Below, in pieces: positions 22,286 to 30,138 of a stretch of DNA of 64,000 bases. The position numbers and the translations under genes are program-made. The stretch is taken from NCBI GenBank assembly GCA_913019975.1, contig CAJWBH010000008.1:110805-174804 (forward strand), given 5' to 3'. Origin of the DNA: Thalassolituus maritimus. Lineage in GTDB: Bacteria; Pseudomonadota; Gammaproteobacteria; Pseudomonadales; Oceanobacteraceae. Position 1 is the first letter of the stretch; each line of letters begins with the position of its first letter. The notes below the pieces were generated by a model. That model ran no database searches. It was not told the origin of the DNA and saw only the letters and a program-made list of their open reading frames with translations.

Positions 22286-22891
22286 TTACTCGATGAAGTA
22301 GAAGCCGCTTTCAGGCACAGAGGCTTCGCCCTGAACACGGTTACGCTGGCTCGCAGCAAACTGCTGAGCATCTCGCCCACCAAGAGGCACCCTGCAATCC
22401 ACGTTAAAGCGTTGGTTGTCCATCGTCTGCAGGCAGTTACGGAAGCCCTGATCGATGATCATCTCAAGTACGGTTTCTGCACTGCCATCTGGCATCAGGT
22501 CAGTAGAAACTACCCGCGCACCATGCATATAGGTTTCTACATAGCTGCGAAACCTGTCGTTCTGTACGACCATATCGCGCACGGTAGTGCTGCCCTGAAC
22601 CGAGGTACCGTATACCCGCTCGGCCATGGCCCTGTAGGCATCCATTTTGGACGCACGAATGGCCATCAGGCGCTTCTGAACCGACGACTGCTTAGCGGCG
22701 TCATCAATAGCGCCGTAGCCGACAACCCGGAGCACCATAGGCGCAACAGGGTCAATTTCCTGTTCGACGGGCTTAAAGAATTGCTCAGGTGGTGCACTGG
22801 CATTGCCCTGATCCAGAACCGGTCCGGCACAGGCGGTTAACAATCCTGCAGAGAGCACCAGGGCGCCTGCGGTTACACATTTCAGCTTCAT
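22286..22891 (-). CDS. flgP: LPP20-type outer-membrane lipoprotein FlgP
   Basis: A 201-residue lipoprotein with a lipobox (LLTAC, Cys about 21). The mature part is an LPP20/FlgP domain (YGAIDDAAKQSSVQKRLMAI, SKMDAYRAMAERVYG). FlgP is an outer-membrane component needed for normal flagellar function in Vibrio and Campylobacter. The start at 22891 is chosen because it gives MKLKCV plus a lipobox at the right distance; an upstream ATG at 22930 adds 13 unconserved residues. It is cotranscribed with flgT. Confidence 0.85.
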   Translation of the reverse strand: MKLKCVTAGALVLSAGLLTACAGPVLDQGNASAPPEQFFKPVEQEIDPVAPMVLRVVGYGAIDDAAKQSSVQKRLMAIRASKMDAYRAMAERVYGTSVQGSTTVRDMVVQNDRFRSYVETYMHGARVVSTDLMPDGSAETVLEMIIDQGFRNCLQTMDNQRFNVDCRVPLGGRDAQQFAASQRNRVQGEASVPESGFYFIE

Positions 22892-22979
22892 ATCTGACTC
22901 CATACCAGCAGCAGGTGGATCACCATCCACCCCTGACTTGTTTTGCTATAAGACGGCTATCGGCCGATATGAAGAAAAG

Positions 22980-23924
22980 TTAAGACGATTGACGCTCACT
23001 TTTTTGTACTGACTTTGTAACCGCAGGATAACGACCAGCGACCAGTGCTCTTAACCACCGGTCCGGTGAGCGATGCCATTGGTACACAGCCAGCGATGCG
23101 AGCAGTATGGCGGCACCGGCAAAGCTCTCCCACTGCAAGCGTTCACCCCGCAACAGATAACCCCAGAAAATAGCGAGGACAGGTGCAACCAGCGTGATCA
23201 GCGTCACTCTTGAAGTCGGGAGCTGCCGCAGAATATAAAAGTAGAGTACAAAGGCGAGCAGCGAACCACAGGTAATCAGATAGCCCAGCGCAGCAAAAGA
23301 AATGACATCCTTTTCTTGCGGAATATGCACACCGAAGAAGGGGACCGTACAGAGATACAGCAACCCCGACACCCAAAGCGTGCCGCTCGTCTGAACCATA
23401 GGATGAATCCCTGCTCCAACCTGCTTCACCCAGACCGCGCTACCAGCGAAACACAATACCGACACCACACTGCCTACAATGCCGCGCCAGGCCAGACCGT
23501 CCATAGAAATGCGTGCCGACACCACCAGCGCCAGTCCCGCCAGCGCCATTACCAGAGCAAACGAACGTACAGGGGTGAGTTCACGCTCACGCAGAACAAC
23601 ATAAGCCAAGGCACCCGACAGCATGGGGGAAAGCCCATAAATCACTGAAATCAATCCCGATGGAATATGTGCAGCCCCCCAGTACACCGACATCATCGCG
23701 CCATAGATCCCAAGACTGCCGCCCAGATAACTCTGCAATGCCTGTTTATTGAAGACGAGGCGCTGGCGCATCAACCAGACCAGAGGCAGGGACAGTAAGG
23801 CACTGACCCACATACGCAGACTGACGGCCGTAAAAAAATCGAGCCCGTTCTGGCTGAATTGAATTGCCACTGGCGTGGTGGACCAGATCAGTACCACCAG
23901 AAGATACGCCACTATAATTTTCAT
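22980..23924 (-). CDS. EamA/DMT family transporter
   Basis: A 314-residue inner-membrane protein with about ten hydrophobic helices in two EamA repeats (about residues 5-135 and 150-285). The N-terminal WSTTPVAIQFSQ is typical of the drug/metabolite transporter superfamily. Members export amino acids or other metabolites; the substrate cannot be read from sequence. The gene follows a leader of at least 200 nt with a small Arg/Val/Cys-containing ORF and an intrinsic terminator, suggesting attenuation control. The Lys/Ser-rich cytoplasmic tail is short. Confidence 0.88.
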   Translation of the reverse strand: MKIIVAYLLVVLIWSTTPVAIQFSQNGLDFFTAVSLRMWVSALLSLPLVWLMRQRLVFNKQALQSYLGGSLGIYGAMMSVYWGAAHIPSGLISVIYGLSPMLSGALAYVVLRERELTPVRSFALVMALAGLALVVSARISMDGLAWRGIVGSVVSVLCFAGSAVWVKQVGAGIHPMVQTSGTLWVSGLLYLCTVPFFGVHIPQEKDVISFAALGYLITCGSLLAFVLYFYILRQLPTSRVTLITLVAPVLAIFWGYLLRGERLQWESFAGAAILLASLAVYQWHRSPDRWLRALVAGRYPAVTKSVQKSERQSS

Positions 23925-23990
23925 AAGTCACCTATAGCCTACCGGGCTCTACCATGAACCCTGGGTGTGTTTTGGCAACACAGCGACCAG

Positions 23991-24019
23991 AAACAAAAAA
24001 GGCCGCATCAAGTGCGGCC
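23991..24019 (-). terminator. Leader terminator upstream of the EamA gene
   Basis: On the minus strand a 7-bp stem GGCCGCA/TGCGGCC (24001-24019, 5-nt loop) is followed by TTTTTTGTTT. It ends 67 bp before the EamA ATG on the same strand. No other minus-strand gene lies nearby upstream, so it most likely stops transcription inside the EamA leader. An alternative stem (24024-24032 with 24046-24054) lies just before it. Confidence 0.6.
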
Positions 24020-24046
24020 CTTTGAGAATAATCCATTAACAGTCAA

Positions 24047-24130
24047 TCATTCTCCGGCCCCACTATTGTCACAACGGGCAATACGACACACGCGCACGAC
24101 CATTCGCAGCGCTGCTGGCGCCGCGAACAT
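24047..24130 (-). CDS. Possible 27-residue leader peptide upstream of the EamA gene
   Basis: A short minus-strand ORF, too short for normal gene calls, with four Arg, three Val and two Cys codons clustered in its middle (LRMVVRVCRIARC, residues 8-20). Its stop codon lies inside the GAGAATGAT/ATTATTCTC stem, which immediately precedes the intrinsic terminator. That is the classic arrangement of a ribosome-mediated attenuator. The ribosome-binding site (AGCGAAG) is weak and close to the ATG. I do not recognise this peptide, and translation is unproven. Confidence 0.4.
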   Translation of the reverse strand: MFAAPAALRMVVRVCRIARCDNSGAGE

Positions 24131-24292
24131 CTTCGCTGAGAAATGTGTCAGTTGTGAAAACACAGAGTGATTCCGAAAAATTAAATTGCTGTTACGAAAG
24201 ATTACGCACGACTTTTACGATTCGCAACCGATTTCTGAAATTGCATCTAGTATTAATTGCATCCGTACTCACGTATTCCTGAGGATGCTCAC

Positions 24293-25906
24293 ATGTTAAA
24301 ACGCTCTCTTCTTGGCAGTGCTGTGCTGCTCGCAAGCAGCTACGCCACAGCCACCCCTTTTATGCCGATGGATGCCCGAGGTCTGGCCATGGGTAACACA
24401 GGTGTTGCCAGCGCAAAATTAGCGCACGCGCCTGCCTACAACCCATCACTGTTATCGCAGGCAGAAAGCAGCGATGACTTCGCGCTTATTTTCCCGCAGA
24501 TCGGGGTGAACCTGGCGGACGAAGCAGGCCTCGAGGATGAAGCAACCCGACTCGATGACGACATCATCCCACGCATTGACGCCGCCTTCGAAGAGCGCGG
24601 TGCCAGCGATCCGGTGAACTTCAACAAAGCCGTTGAAAATATGACCGCGGCTGCAGAACAGCTGGGTGTTCAGATCGAATCAATGGATGATGTTGATGGT
24701 CGTACCAACGCTGAAAAAGCGGCCGACCTACGCGCCGACAACCAGGCGTTTGGTGACAGTATTTCGGCAACGAACACCGAGCTTCAGGAAGTTGAGTCTG
24801 CCACTGATGACATGATCGACAGCTTACGTACTATCTCCGGTGACCCTCTACGCGGGCGCTTGGGTATTGGTGGCGCAGTCGCGATTCCGGGTAAAAAACT
24901 GGCAGCGGCTGTCAGCTTTAAGGCCGACGTTAACGCCTCAGCTCGCATTCTGTTCAGTGGCAATGACGCCAACCTGCTGGGTGCCTATGTGCCTGCTGCA
25001 TCCGGTTATCTCGAAGCCTCTAATGGTATTACTGACAGTGTTGACGACCTGGCCGACGAAGTAGAAGGCGGCACCGCAACTACTGCAGATCTGAATAACA
25101 CAAAGAGTGCCGTTGATGAGGTAAACACCTATACCTCCGACCCAGTGCAGACTGCTGGCGGTAATATCAGTATTTTTGAAAACGGTGAGATCTCGAACGC
25201 AGCATCCGATCCATCGTTTGATTCACAGTATGAAATCGTAGCCATTGGCATTGCCGAAGTGGGCCTGAGCCTGTCTCGTGAGTTTATGATCGCCGACAAG
25301 CCTGTGGCCATTGGTATTACACCTAAGCTGCAACAGGTAGCGACTTACCACTACGTTGGTCAGGTGGACGAAGAAGACAACGCACCTGACGTTGAACTCG
25401 AAGATTCTGAGCGCACGTCTAACCACATCAACCTGGACATCGGTACCTCCTTCTACGTCGATCCACAGGAGCGCCTGCGTGTCGGTATCGTTATTCAGGA
25501 CCTGATCAGCAAAGACTTCGAATACGCAGAAGTTGCAGTAGACGGTGATGCGGACGGCGAAGTCGCCGCCGGCGGTAAAGTAAGCCTGAAACCGAAACTG
25601 CGCGCCGGTGTTGCCTATACCCGTGATTGGTACAATCTAGCCGCAGACCTCGACCTTACCGAAAACGAAGCTCTGGCATTTGAAGATCCAACACAGTACC
25701 TGTCAGTCGGTGGTGAAGTCGATCTGGCGGGCTGGGCTCAACTGCGTGCTGGTTTACGAACTAACCTCGCAGGTGAGAGCAATGTTGTTTCACTGGGCGC
25801 GGGTGTATCACCTTTCGGTGTTCACTTTGACCTGGCAGCGATGATGGACATTTCTGATCCAGAAAAAGAACTGGGCCTGGCTCTGGAAACTGGCTTCTAC
25901 TTCTAA
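24293..25906 (+). CDS. TraF_2 family outer-membrane protein
   Basis: A 537-residue secreted protein with a signal peptide (about residues 1-19, ending SYATA). It starts FMPMDARGLAMGNTGVASA, the hallmark of the conjugal transfer protein TraF_2 (UPF0164/OmpP1-like barrel) family. The mature part has a predicted helical insertion (about 85-185, rich in Asp/Glu/Ala) and many alternating beta strands. It ends LALETGFYF with a C-terminal Phe as in outer-membrane barrels. Despite the family name there is no conjugation gene here, so a housekeeping porin-like or lipid-transport role is more likely. GAGGAT gives a good ribosome-binding site for ATG 24293. Confidence 0.75.
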   Translation: MLKRSLLGSAVLLASSYATATPFMPMDARGLAMGNTGVASAKLAHAPAYNPSLLSQAESSDDFALIFPQIGVNLADEAGLEDEATRLDDDIIPRIDAAFEERGASDPVNFNKAVENMTAAAEQLGVQIESMDDVDGRTNAEKAADLRADNQAFGDSISATNTELQEVESATDDMIDSLRTISGDPLRGRLGIGGAVAIPGKKLAAAVSFKADVNASARILFSGNDANLLGAYVPAASGYLEASNGITDSVDDLADEVEGGTATTADLNNTKSAVDEVNTYTSDPVQTAGGNISIFENGEISNAASDPSFDSQYEIVAIGIAEVGLSLSREFMIADKPVAIGITPKLQQVATYHYVGQVDEEDNAPDVELEDSERTSNHINLDIGTSFYVDPQERLRVGIVIQDLISKDFEYAEVAVDGDADGEVAAGGKVSLKPKLRAGVAYTRDWYNLAADLDLTENEALAFEDPTQYLSVGGEVDLAGWAQLRAGLRTNLAGESNVVSLGAGVSPFGVHFDLAAMMDISDPEKELGLALETGFYF

Positions 25907-25930
25907 CGCCAGCGACATCCCGGTACACTC

Positions 25931-25959
25931 AAAGGCCATCCTATCCGATGGCCTTTTTT
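25931..25959 (+). terminator. Intrinsic terminator after the TraF_2 gene
   Basis: Perfect 10-bp stem AAAGGCCATC/GATGGCCTTT with a 6-nt loop and a following T run. It lies 25 bp after the stop and 17 bp before cca. Confidence 0.9.
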
Positions 25960-25975
25960 ATTTTCTGAGTACCTT

Positions 25976-27205
25976 ATGCAGACCTATCTTGTTGGCGGCG
26001 CAGTCCGCGATCATCTTCTCAATCGCCCGGTAAAAGACAACGACTGGGTGGTGGTTGGTGCAACACCCGAAGAAATGATCAGCAAGGGTTACGAACAGGT
26101 TGGCGCCGATTTTCCGGTATTTCTGCATCCTGATACAAAAGAAGAATACGCACTCGCACGCACCGAGCGGAAAAGCGGAAAAGGTTATCAGGGTTTTGTC
26201 TGTGACTTTTCATCGGCCGTAACACTCGAAGAAGACTTACTGCGCCGCGATCTGACCATCAATGCCATGGCCCAGGACAACGACGGCAAAATCATCGACC
26301 CTTATAACGGCCAGACAGACCTGCATAACCGGATACTGCGTCATGTTTCTCCCGCCTTTCAGGAAGACCCTCTACGCGTACTACGTGTCGCACGCTTTGC
26401 GGCTCGCTTTGCTGCTCTGGGCTTTCGTATTGCCGACGAAACCATGGACCTGATGAAGCAGATGGTCGATGACAACGAACTTGATCATCTGGTCGCTGAA
26501 CGGGTCTGGACTGAGACCCAGCGATCACTGGGCGAAAACAGTCCTGATACGTATTTCCGTGTACTGCGCGAATGCAGTGCTCTGAAAGTATGGTTTGAAG
26601 AACTCGATGCTCTTTTTGGGGTTCCTCAACCTGAAAAGCATCATCCGGAAATTGATACCGGCGAGCATGCGCTACTCTGCTTACAAGCCGCACAGAAACT
26701 CAGCGACTCTACTGCTGTGCGCTGGGCTGCTCTGATTCATGACCTGGGTAAAGGCCGCACTCCAGAAAGCGAATGGCCACGCCATTTTGGTCACGAGAAA
26801 AAAGGACTTTCACCGGTCAATCAACTCTGCAATCGCCTGAAAGCTCCGAACGACGCTAAAACATTGGCACTGCTAAGCAGCGAATTTCATACGCATGTTC
26901 ACCGCGCCCTAGAATTGCGACCAGACACTCTGCTGAAATTATTCGATCAGGTCGACGCCTGGCGTCGGCCCGAACGATTTGAGGATTTTCTATTGGTCTG
27001 TGTTTCTGACGCGCGCGGCAGAACCGGGCTGGAAGAATGCGATTACCCGCAAGCCGAATACTGCCGTAAAGCGTTAAAAGAAGCGCTGACAATAACGGCG
27101 CAGGATATTATTGCAACGGGCATACAGGGGGCGGAAATTCGTCCGGCTCTGGCCAAAGCTCGTGCAGACCACCTTAAAGACTGGAAGTCGACTCTGTCGA
27201 TTTAA
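25976..27205 (+). CDS. cca: Multifunctional CCA tRNA nucleotidyltransferase
   Basis: A 409-residue class II CCA-adding enzyme that builds or repairs the 3' CCA of tRNAs. The N-terminal nucleotidyltransferase signature VGGAVRDHLL with the metal-binding Asp pair in KDNDW is present, followed by RRDLTINAMA and the RVLRVARFAAR helix. An HD domain (HDLGKGRTPE, about residues 254-263) adds phosphatase/phosphodiesterase activity as in E. coli. Its 3' end overlaps the convergent folK by 32 bp. Confidence 0.95.
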   Translation: MQTYLVGGAVRDHLLNRPVKDNDWVVVGATPEEMISKGYEQVGADFPVFLHPDTKEEYALARTERKSGKGYQGFVCDFSSAVTLEEDLLRRDLTINAMAQDNDGKIIDPYNGQTDLHNRILRHVSPAFQEDPLRVLRVARFAARFAALGFRIADETMDLMKQMVDDNELDHLVAERVWTETQRSLGENSPDTYFRVLRECSALKVWFEELDALFGVPQPEKHHPEIDTGEHALLCLQAAQKLSDSTAVRWAALIHDLGKGRTPESEWPRHFGHEKKGLSPVNQLCNRLKAPNDAKTLALLSSEFHTHVHRALELRPDTLLKLFDQVDAWRRPERFEDFLLVCVSDARGRTGLEECDYPQAEYCRKALKEALTITAQDIIATGIQGAEIRPALAKARADHLKDWKSTLSI

Positions 27206-27701
27206 CGTCAGCCAGCGTCGCTCCCTCAACAACCACTTTTTCGAGTGGCTGATCACTCACGTGTGACCAGTAATCTTTTAGTGGTGTCTTATTTTTCGGG
27301 CAGAGTCCGGTTGGCCATAAATCCAATAATGGGCGCAGTACAAACGCGTAACGCCAGACATCAATGCGCGGAAGCGATATACCATCGATATCGCCACTCA
27401 GCTCGTCTACCACCAAAATATCGATATCCAATGCACGGTCTGAATATTTCTTGGCGTCGGGCTGTCGTCCGAATTCTGTTTCAATGGCTTTTAATCGGGT
27501 ATTTAATTCCGCCACCGTACAATCGGTATGCGCTTCTACCACCAGATTAATAAAAGCCGGGCCACTGAAGCCGACAGCCTCAGAACGATAGCAGGGAGAG
27601 ACAGCAACGATATTAACGTCATCGGCCAGACGCTTCAGGCCCAGGGGAATATTCTGCTCGGGCGACAGGTTAGCTCCAACCCCTAAAAACACATGCGCCA
27701 T
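27174..27701 (-). CDS. folK: 2-amino-4-hydroxy-6-hydroxymethyldihydropteridine pyrophosphokinase FolK
   Basis: A 175-residue folate-synthesis enzyme that transfers pyrophosphate from ATP to the hydroxymethyl pterin. It starts HVFLGVGANLSPEQN and contains the family motifs PRIDVWRYAFVLRPLLDL and YSDRALDIDILV (the metal-binding Asp pair in DIDIL). ATG 27701 is used; the frame is open further upstream but only inside folB. The gene is slightly longer than E. coli FolK (159) because of a C-terminal extension that overlaps the cca 3' end. Confidence 0.93.
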   Translation of the reverse strand: MAHVFLGVGANLSPEQNIPLGLKRLADDVNIVAVSPCYRSEAVGFSGPAFINLVVEAHTDCTVAELNTRLKAIETEFGRQPDAKKYSDRALDIDILVVDELSGDIDGISLPRIDVWRYAFVLRPLLDLWPTGLCPKNKTPLKDYWSHVSDQPLEKVVVEGATLADVKSTESTSSL

Positions 27702-28054
27702 CAGCTGATACCACGCTCGATAACCAGCCCCACAGCACGTGCCTGTGGCACCACCGCAGGCTTCTCTACACGAATACTTAACCACGGCATGCCAAATTCC
27801 TGCAGCAAACCATCGGCCAGACGTTCAAGCAAGGATTCCAATAACTGAAAGTGCTGCTCTCGTACAAAGCGTTCGATATATTCTGTCACCGCCTGGTAGT
27901 CCAGCGCGTGCATTAAATCATCGGTCTGAGCAGCCACCCGAATATCCCAGGCCATCTCAAGATCAAATACCAATGGCTGACGTACCTGTTTTTCCCAGTC
28001 GTACACACCAATCACAGCGTCGACCTTTAATTCGCTGATAAAGACTTTATCCAT
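27701..28054 (-). CDS. folB: Dihydroneopterin aldolase FolB
   Basis: A 117-residue enzyme that cleaves dihydroneopterin to the hydroxymethyl pterin, the substrate of the next gene product FolK. It has the typical N-terminal DKVFISELKVDAVIGVYDWE and the central LMHALDYQAV segment. Its stop shares a base with the folK start. It lies 10 bp after tsaD, so tsaD-folB-folK form one leftward unit. Confidence 0.94.
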   Translation of the reverse strand: MDKVFISELKVDAVIGVYDWEKQVRQPLVFDLEMAWDIRVAAQTDDLMHALDYQAVTEYIERFVREQHFQLLESLLERLADGLLQEFGMPWLSIRVEKPAVVPQARAVGLVIERGIS

Positions 28055-28064
28055 AACCAGCTCC

Positions 28065-29102
28065 TTAATTACCTGACGCCAGAGGTTTAAGTTCTGTCAT
28101 TGGCCAACGCGGGACACACGACACAGCGATATCCGATACTTCCCCCGCATTCAGACGCTGAGCACCGGCGTACGCAATCATGGCGCCGTTGTCTGTACAG
28201 AGTGCAGGCCGTGGATAGTACACGCGCCCTTTCAGCTGCTCAGCAGTCACCTTTAACTGTTCACGCAACATGCGGTTTGCACCAACACCGCCAGCGATAA
28301 TCAGGCGATTCACACCGGTCTGCTTCATTGCGCGCTTACACTTAATAGCCAGAGTGTCGACCACTGCGGCCTGAAAGCCCGCGGCGATGTCTTTTTTATC
28401 CTGCTCAGCAAGAACACCATCAACGGCACAATTAAGGATGGTCGTACGGGTAAAGGTTTTCAGGCCACTGAAACTGAAATCCAGACCCGGGCGGTCTGTC
28501 ATTGGGCGCGGAAAACTGAAACGGCCTGCATCACCCTCATCGGCCAGCTTACTCAGGGCCGGTCCACCCGGATACGGCAGCCCCATCATCTTAGCGGCTT
28601 TATCAAAGGCTTCACCGGCCGCGTCATCGAGCGATTCACCCAACAACTCGTACTCACCAATCCCTTCTACTTTAACGAGCTGAGTGTGGCCACCGGAAAC
28701 CAGCAGAGCAATAAAAGGAAACTCGGGGACGTCGTCTTCTAACATGGGCGCGAGCAGGTGACCTTCCATATGATGAACACCTACGGCTGGAATACCCAGA
28801 GACCAGGCCAGAGAACGCCCCAGACAGGCACCGACAAGCAGCGCACCTACCAGACCGGGTCCACTGGTGTACGCTATGCCTTCCAGATCCTGCAGGGTAT
28901 GCCCGGCCTCTTCCATGACCTCACGAATCAATGGCAGACCTTTTCTTACGTGGTCACGGGAAGCGAGTTCAGGAACAACACCACCGTACTCAGCATGGAC
29001 AGCGATCTGTGAATACACTCTGTGCGCCAACAGCCCGCGTTCGGTGTCATACAACGCGACTCCGGTCTCATCACAGGAGGTTTCTAACCCCAATACCAGC
29101 AT
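28065..29102 (-). CDS. tsaD: tRNA N6-threonylcarbamoyladenosine transferase TsaD
   Basis: A 345-residue Kae1/TsaD/YgjD enzyme which, with TsaB and TsaE, transfers the threonylcarbamoyl group to A37 of ANN-decoding tRNAs. It starts [17 protein letters not shown] and contains the metal-binding HHMEGH and the nucleotide-binding [13 protein letters not shown]. The C-terminal [13 protein letters not shown] and [12 protein letters not shown] are intact. ATG 29102 fits the family start; an upstream start at 29207 adds 35 unconserved residues. It is divergent from rpsU, as in E. coli. Confidence 0.95.
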   Translation of the reverse strand: MLVLGLETSCDETGVALYDTERGLLAHRVYSQIAVHAEYGGVVPELASRDHVRKGLPLIREVMEEAGHTLQDLEGIAYTSGPGLVGALLVGACLGRSLAWSLGIPAVGVHHMEGHLLAPMLEDDVPEFPFIALLVSGGHTQLVKVEGIGEYELLGESLDDAAGEAFDKAAKMMGLPYPGGPALSKLADEGDAGRFSFPRPMTDRPGLDFSFSGLKTFTRTTILNCAVDGVLAEQDKKDIAAGFQAAVVDTLAIKCKRAMKQTGVNRLIIAGGVGANRMLREQLKVTAEQLKGRVYYPRPALCTDNGAMIAYAGAQRLNAGEVSDIAVSCVPRWPMTELKPLASGN

Positions 29103-29248
29103 AACTAACCTCTGTTCCGCTCTCTGAAGGCTCAGGCAGACTGCCTGTTCCGACCCTAAACCGCGCATGATACTGCTACCTAACAACACACGCCACTCGC
29201 GCGCCACTCACTCATCATGACGCTCTCAGAATCGACAGTAAAAACCCC

Positions 29249-29276
29249 TTTGCATTCCTCAGGCAAAGTCTATAGA
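29249..29276 (+). promoter_or_regulatory. Candidate sigma-70 promoter of rpsU
   Basis: TTTGCA (29249-29254) and TATAGA (29271-29276) separated by 16 bp, about 70 bp before the rpsU ATG in the tsaD-rpsU divergent gap. It is the best -35/-10 pair in this 242-bp region. Confidence 0.5.
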
Positions 29277-29344
29277 ATGCCCGCCCTCTGACTGGGACTA
29301 CTGTGTCCCCACTATACCGAATTGACAAACATGTAGGTGATTGG

Positions 29345-29560
29345 ATGCCAGCTGTAAAAGTTAAAGAAAACGAGCCGTTTGACGTTGCACTGCGTCGCTT
29401 CAAGCGTTCATGTGAAAAAGCAGGCGTACTGTCTGAAGTACGTCGTCGTGAGCACTACGAGAAGCCAACCTGGGTTCGTAAGCGTAAAGCCGCTGCTGCT
29501 GTTAAGCGCCACCTGAAGAAGGTTCAGCGCGAACAGCGCAAGATGACTCGCCTGTACTGA
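29345..29560 (+). CDS. rpsU: 30S ribosomal protein S21
   Basis: A 71-residue basic ribosomal protein of the small subunit that helps mRNA base-pair during initiation. It has the typical [19 protein letters not shown] and the Arg/Lys-rich C-terminus. The ATG at 29345 gives the standard start [12 protein letters not shown]. It is first gene of the macromolecular synthesis operon rpsU-yqeY-dnaG-rpoD. Confidence 0.97.
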   Translation: MPAVKVKENEPFDVALRRFKRSCEKAGVLSEVRRREHYEKPTWVRKRKAAAAVKRHLKKVQREQRKMTRLY

Positions 29561-29589
29561 TACACGCGACATCTGTTGAGGACTGACAC

Positions 29590-30030
29590 ATGAGCCTGAC
29601 CGCAACCGTTAAAGATGCTGTGAAAGCAGCAATGCGTGCGAAAGAAAAAGAGCGCCTCAGCGCACTTCGTCTGATCACCGCAGAATTTAAAAAGGTTGAA
29701 GTCGACGAGCGCATCGAAGTTGATGACGCACGAGCTTTACAGATTCTCGACAAAATGTGTAAGCAACGCCGCGACAGCATCAAGCAGTATCAGGATGCTG
29801 GTCGTGACGAGCTGGCCGCTGTTGAACAGGCAGAAATCGATGTTATCAGCGAATTTCTGCCAGAAGCGATCAGTGATGAAGAGCTGTCCCAGATGGTCTC
29901 AGATGCAATTGCACAGTCCGGTGCTGCAGGCATGCAGGACATGGGTAAAGTGATGGGCATCCTCAAACCCAAAGTGCAGGGCCGTGCCGACATGGGCAAG
30001 GTCAGCCAGATGGTGAAGTCCCAGTTCTGA
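29590..30030 (+). CDS. yqeY: GatB/YqeY domain protein
   Basis: A 146-residue YqeY-family protein, homologous to the C-terminal tRNA-contacting domain of the GatB amidotransferase subunit. The N-terminal DAMRAK-like helix (KAAMRAKEKERLSALRLI) and the C-terminal GMQDMGKVMGILKPKVQGRADM are conserved. Function is not established. It sits between rpsU and dnaG, a position usual in Pseudomonas-like genomes but absent in E. coli. Confidence 0.92.
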   Translation: MSLTATVKDAVKAAMRAKEKERLSALRLITAEFKKVEVDERIEVDDARALQILDKMCKQRRDSIKQYQDAGRDELAAVEQAEIDVISEFLPEAISDEELSQMVSDAIAQSGAAGMQDMGKVMGILKPKVQGRADMGKVSQMVKSQF

Positions 30031-30055
30031 TTCATCGCACACGCGTTGATACAGC

Positions 30056-30088
30056 AAAGCGCCAATAGCCCATGCTACTGGCGCTTTT
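30056..30088 (+). terminator. Attenuating terminator between yqeY and dnaG
   Basis: Hairpin with AAAGCGCCA / TGGCGCTTT outer stem and TAGC/GCTA inner stem (loop CCAT), followed by a weak T tract (TTTTCGCG). It probably lets only part of the transcription reach dnaG, analogous to the T1 terminator between rpsU and dnaG in E. coli. Confidence 0.7.
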
Positions 30089-30138
30089 CGCGTTTCTGAA
30101 GATAATAACTTTGAGACTGATTGCGGATACACACCCGA

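Noticed and set aside
24293-25906. Evidence for an integrated conjugative element because of the TraF name
   Set aside because: No relaxase, type IV secretion or integrase genes; TraF_2 proteins are common chromosomal outer-membrane proteins.
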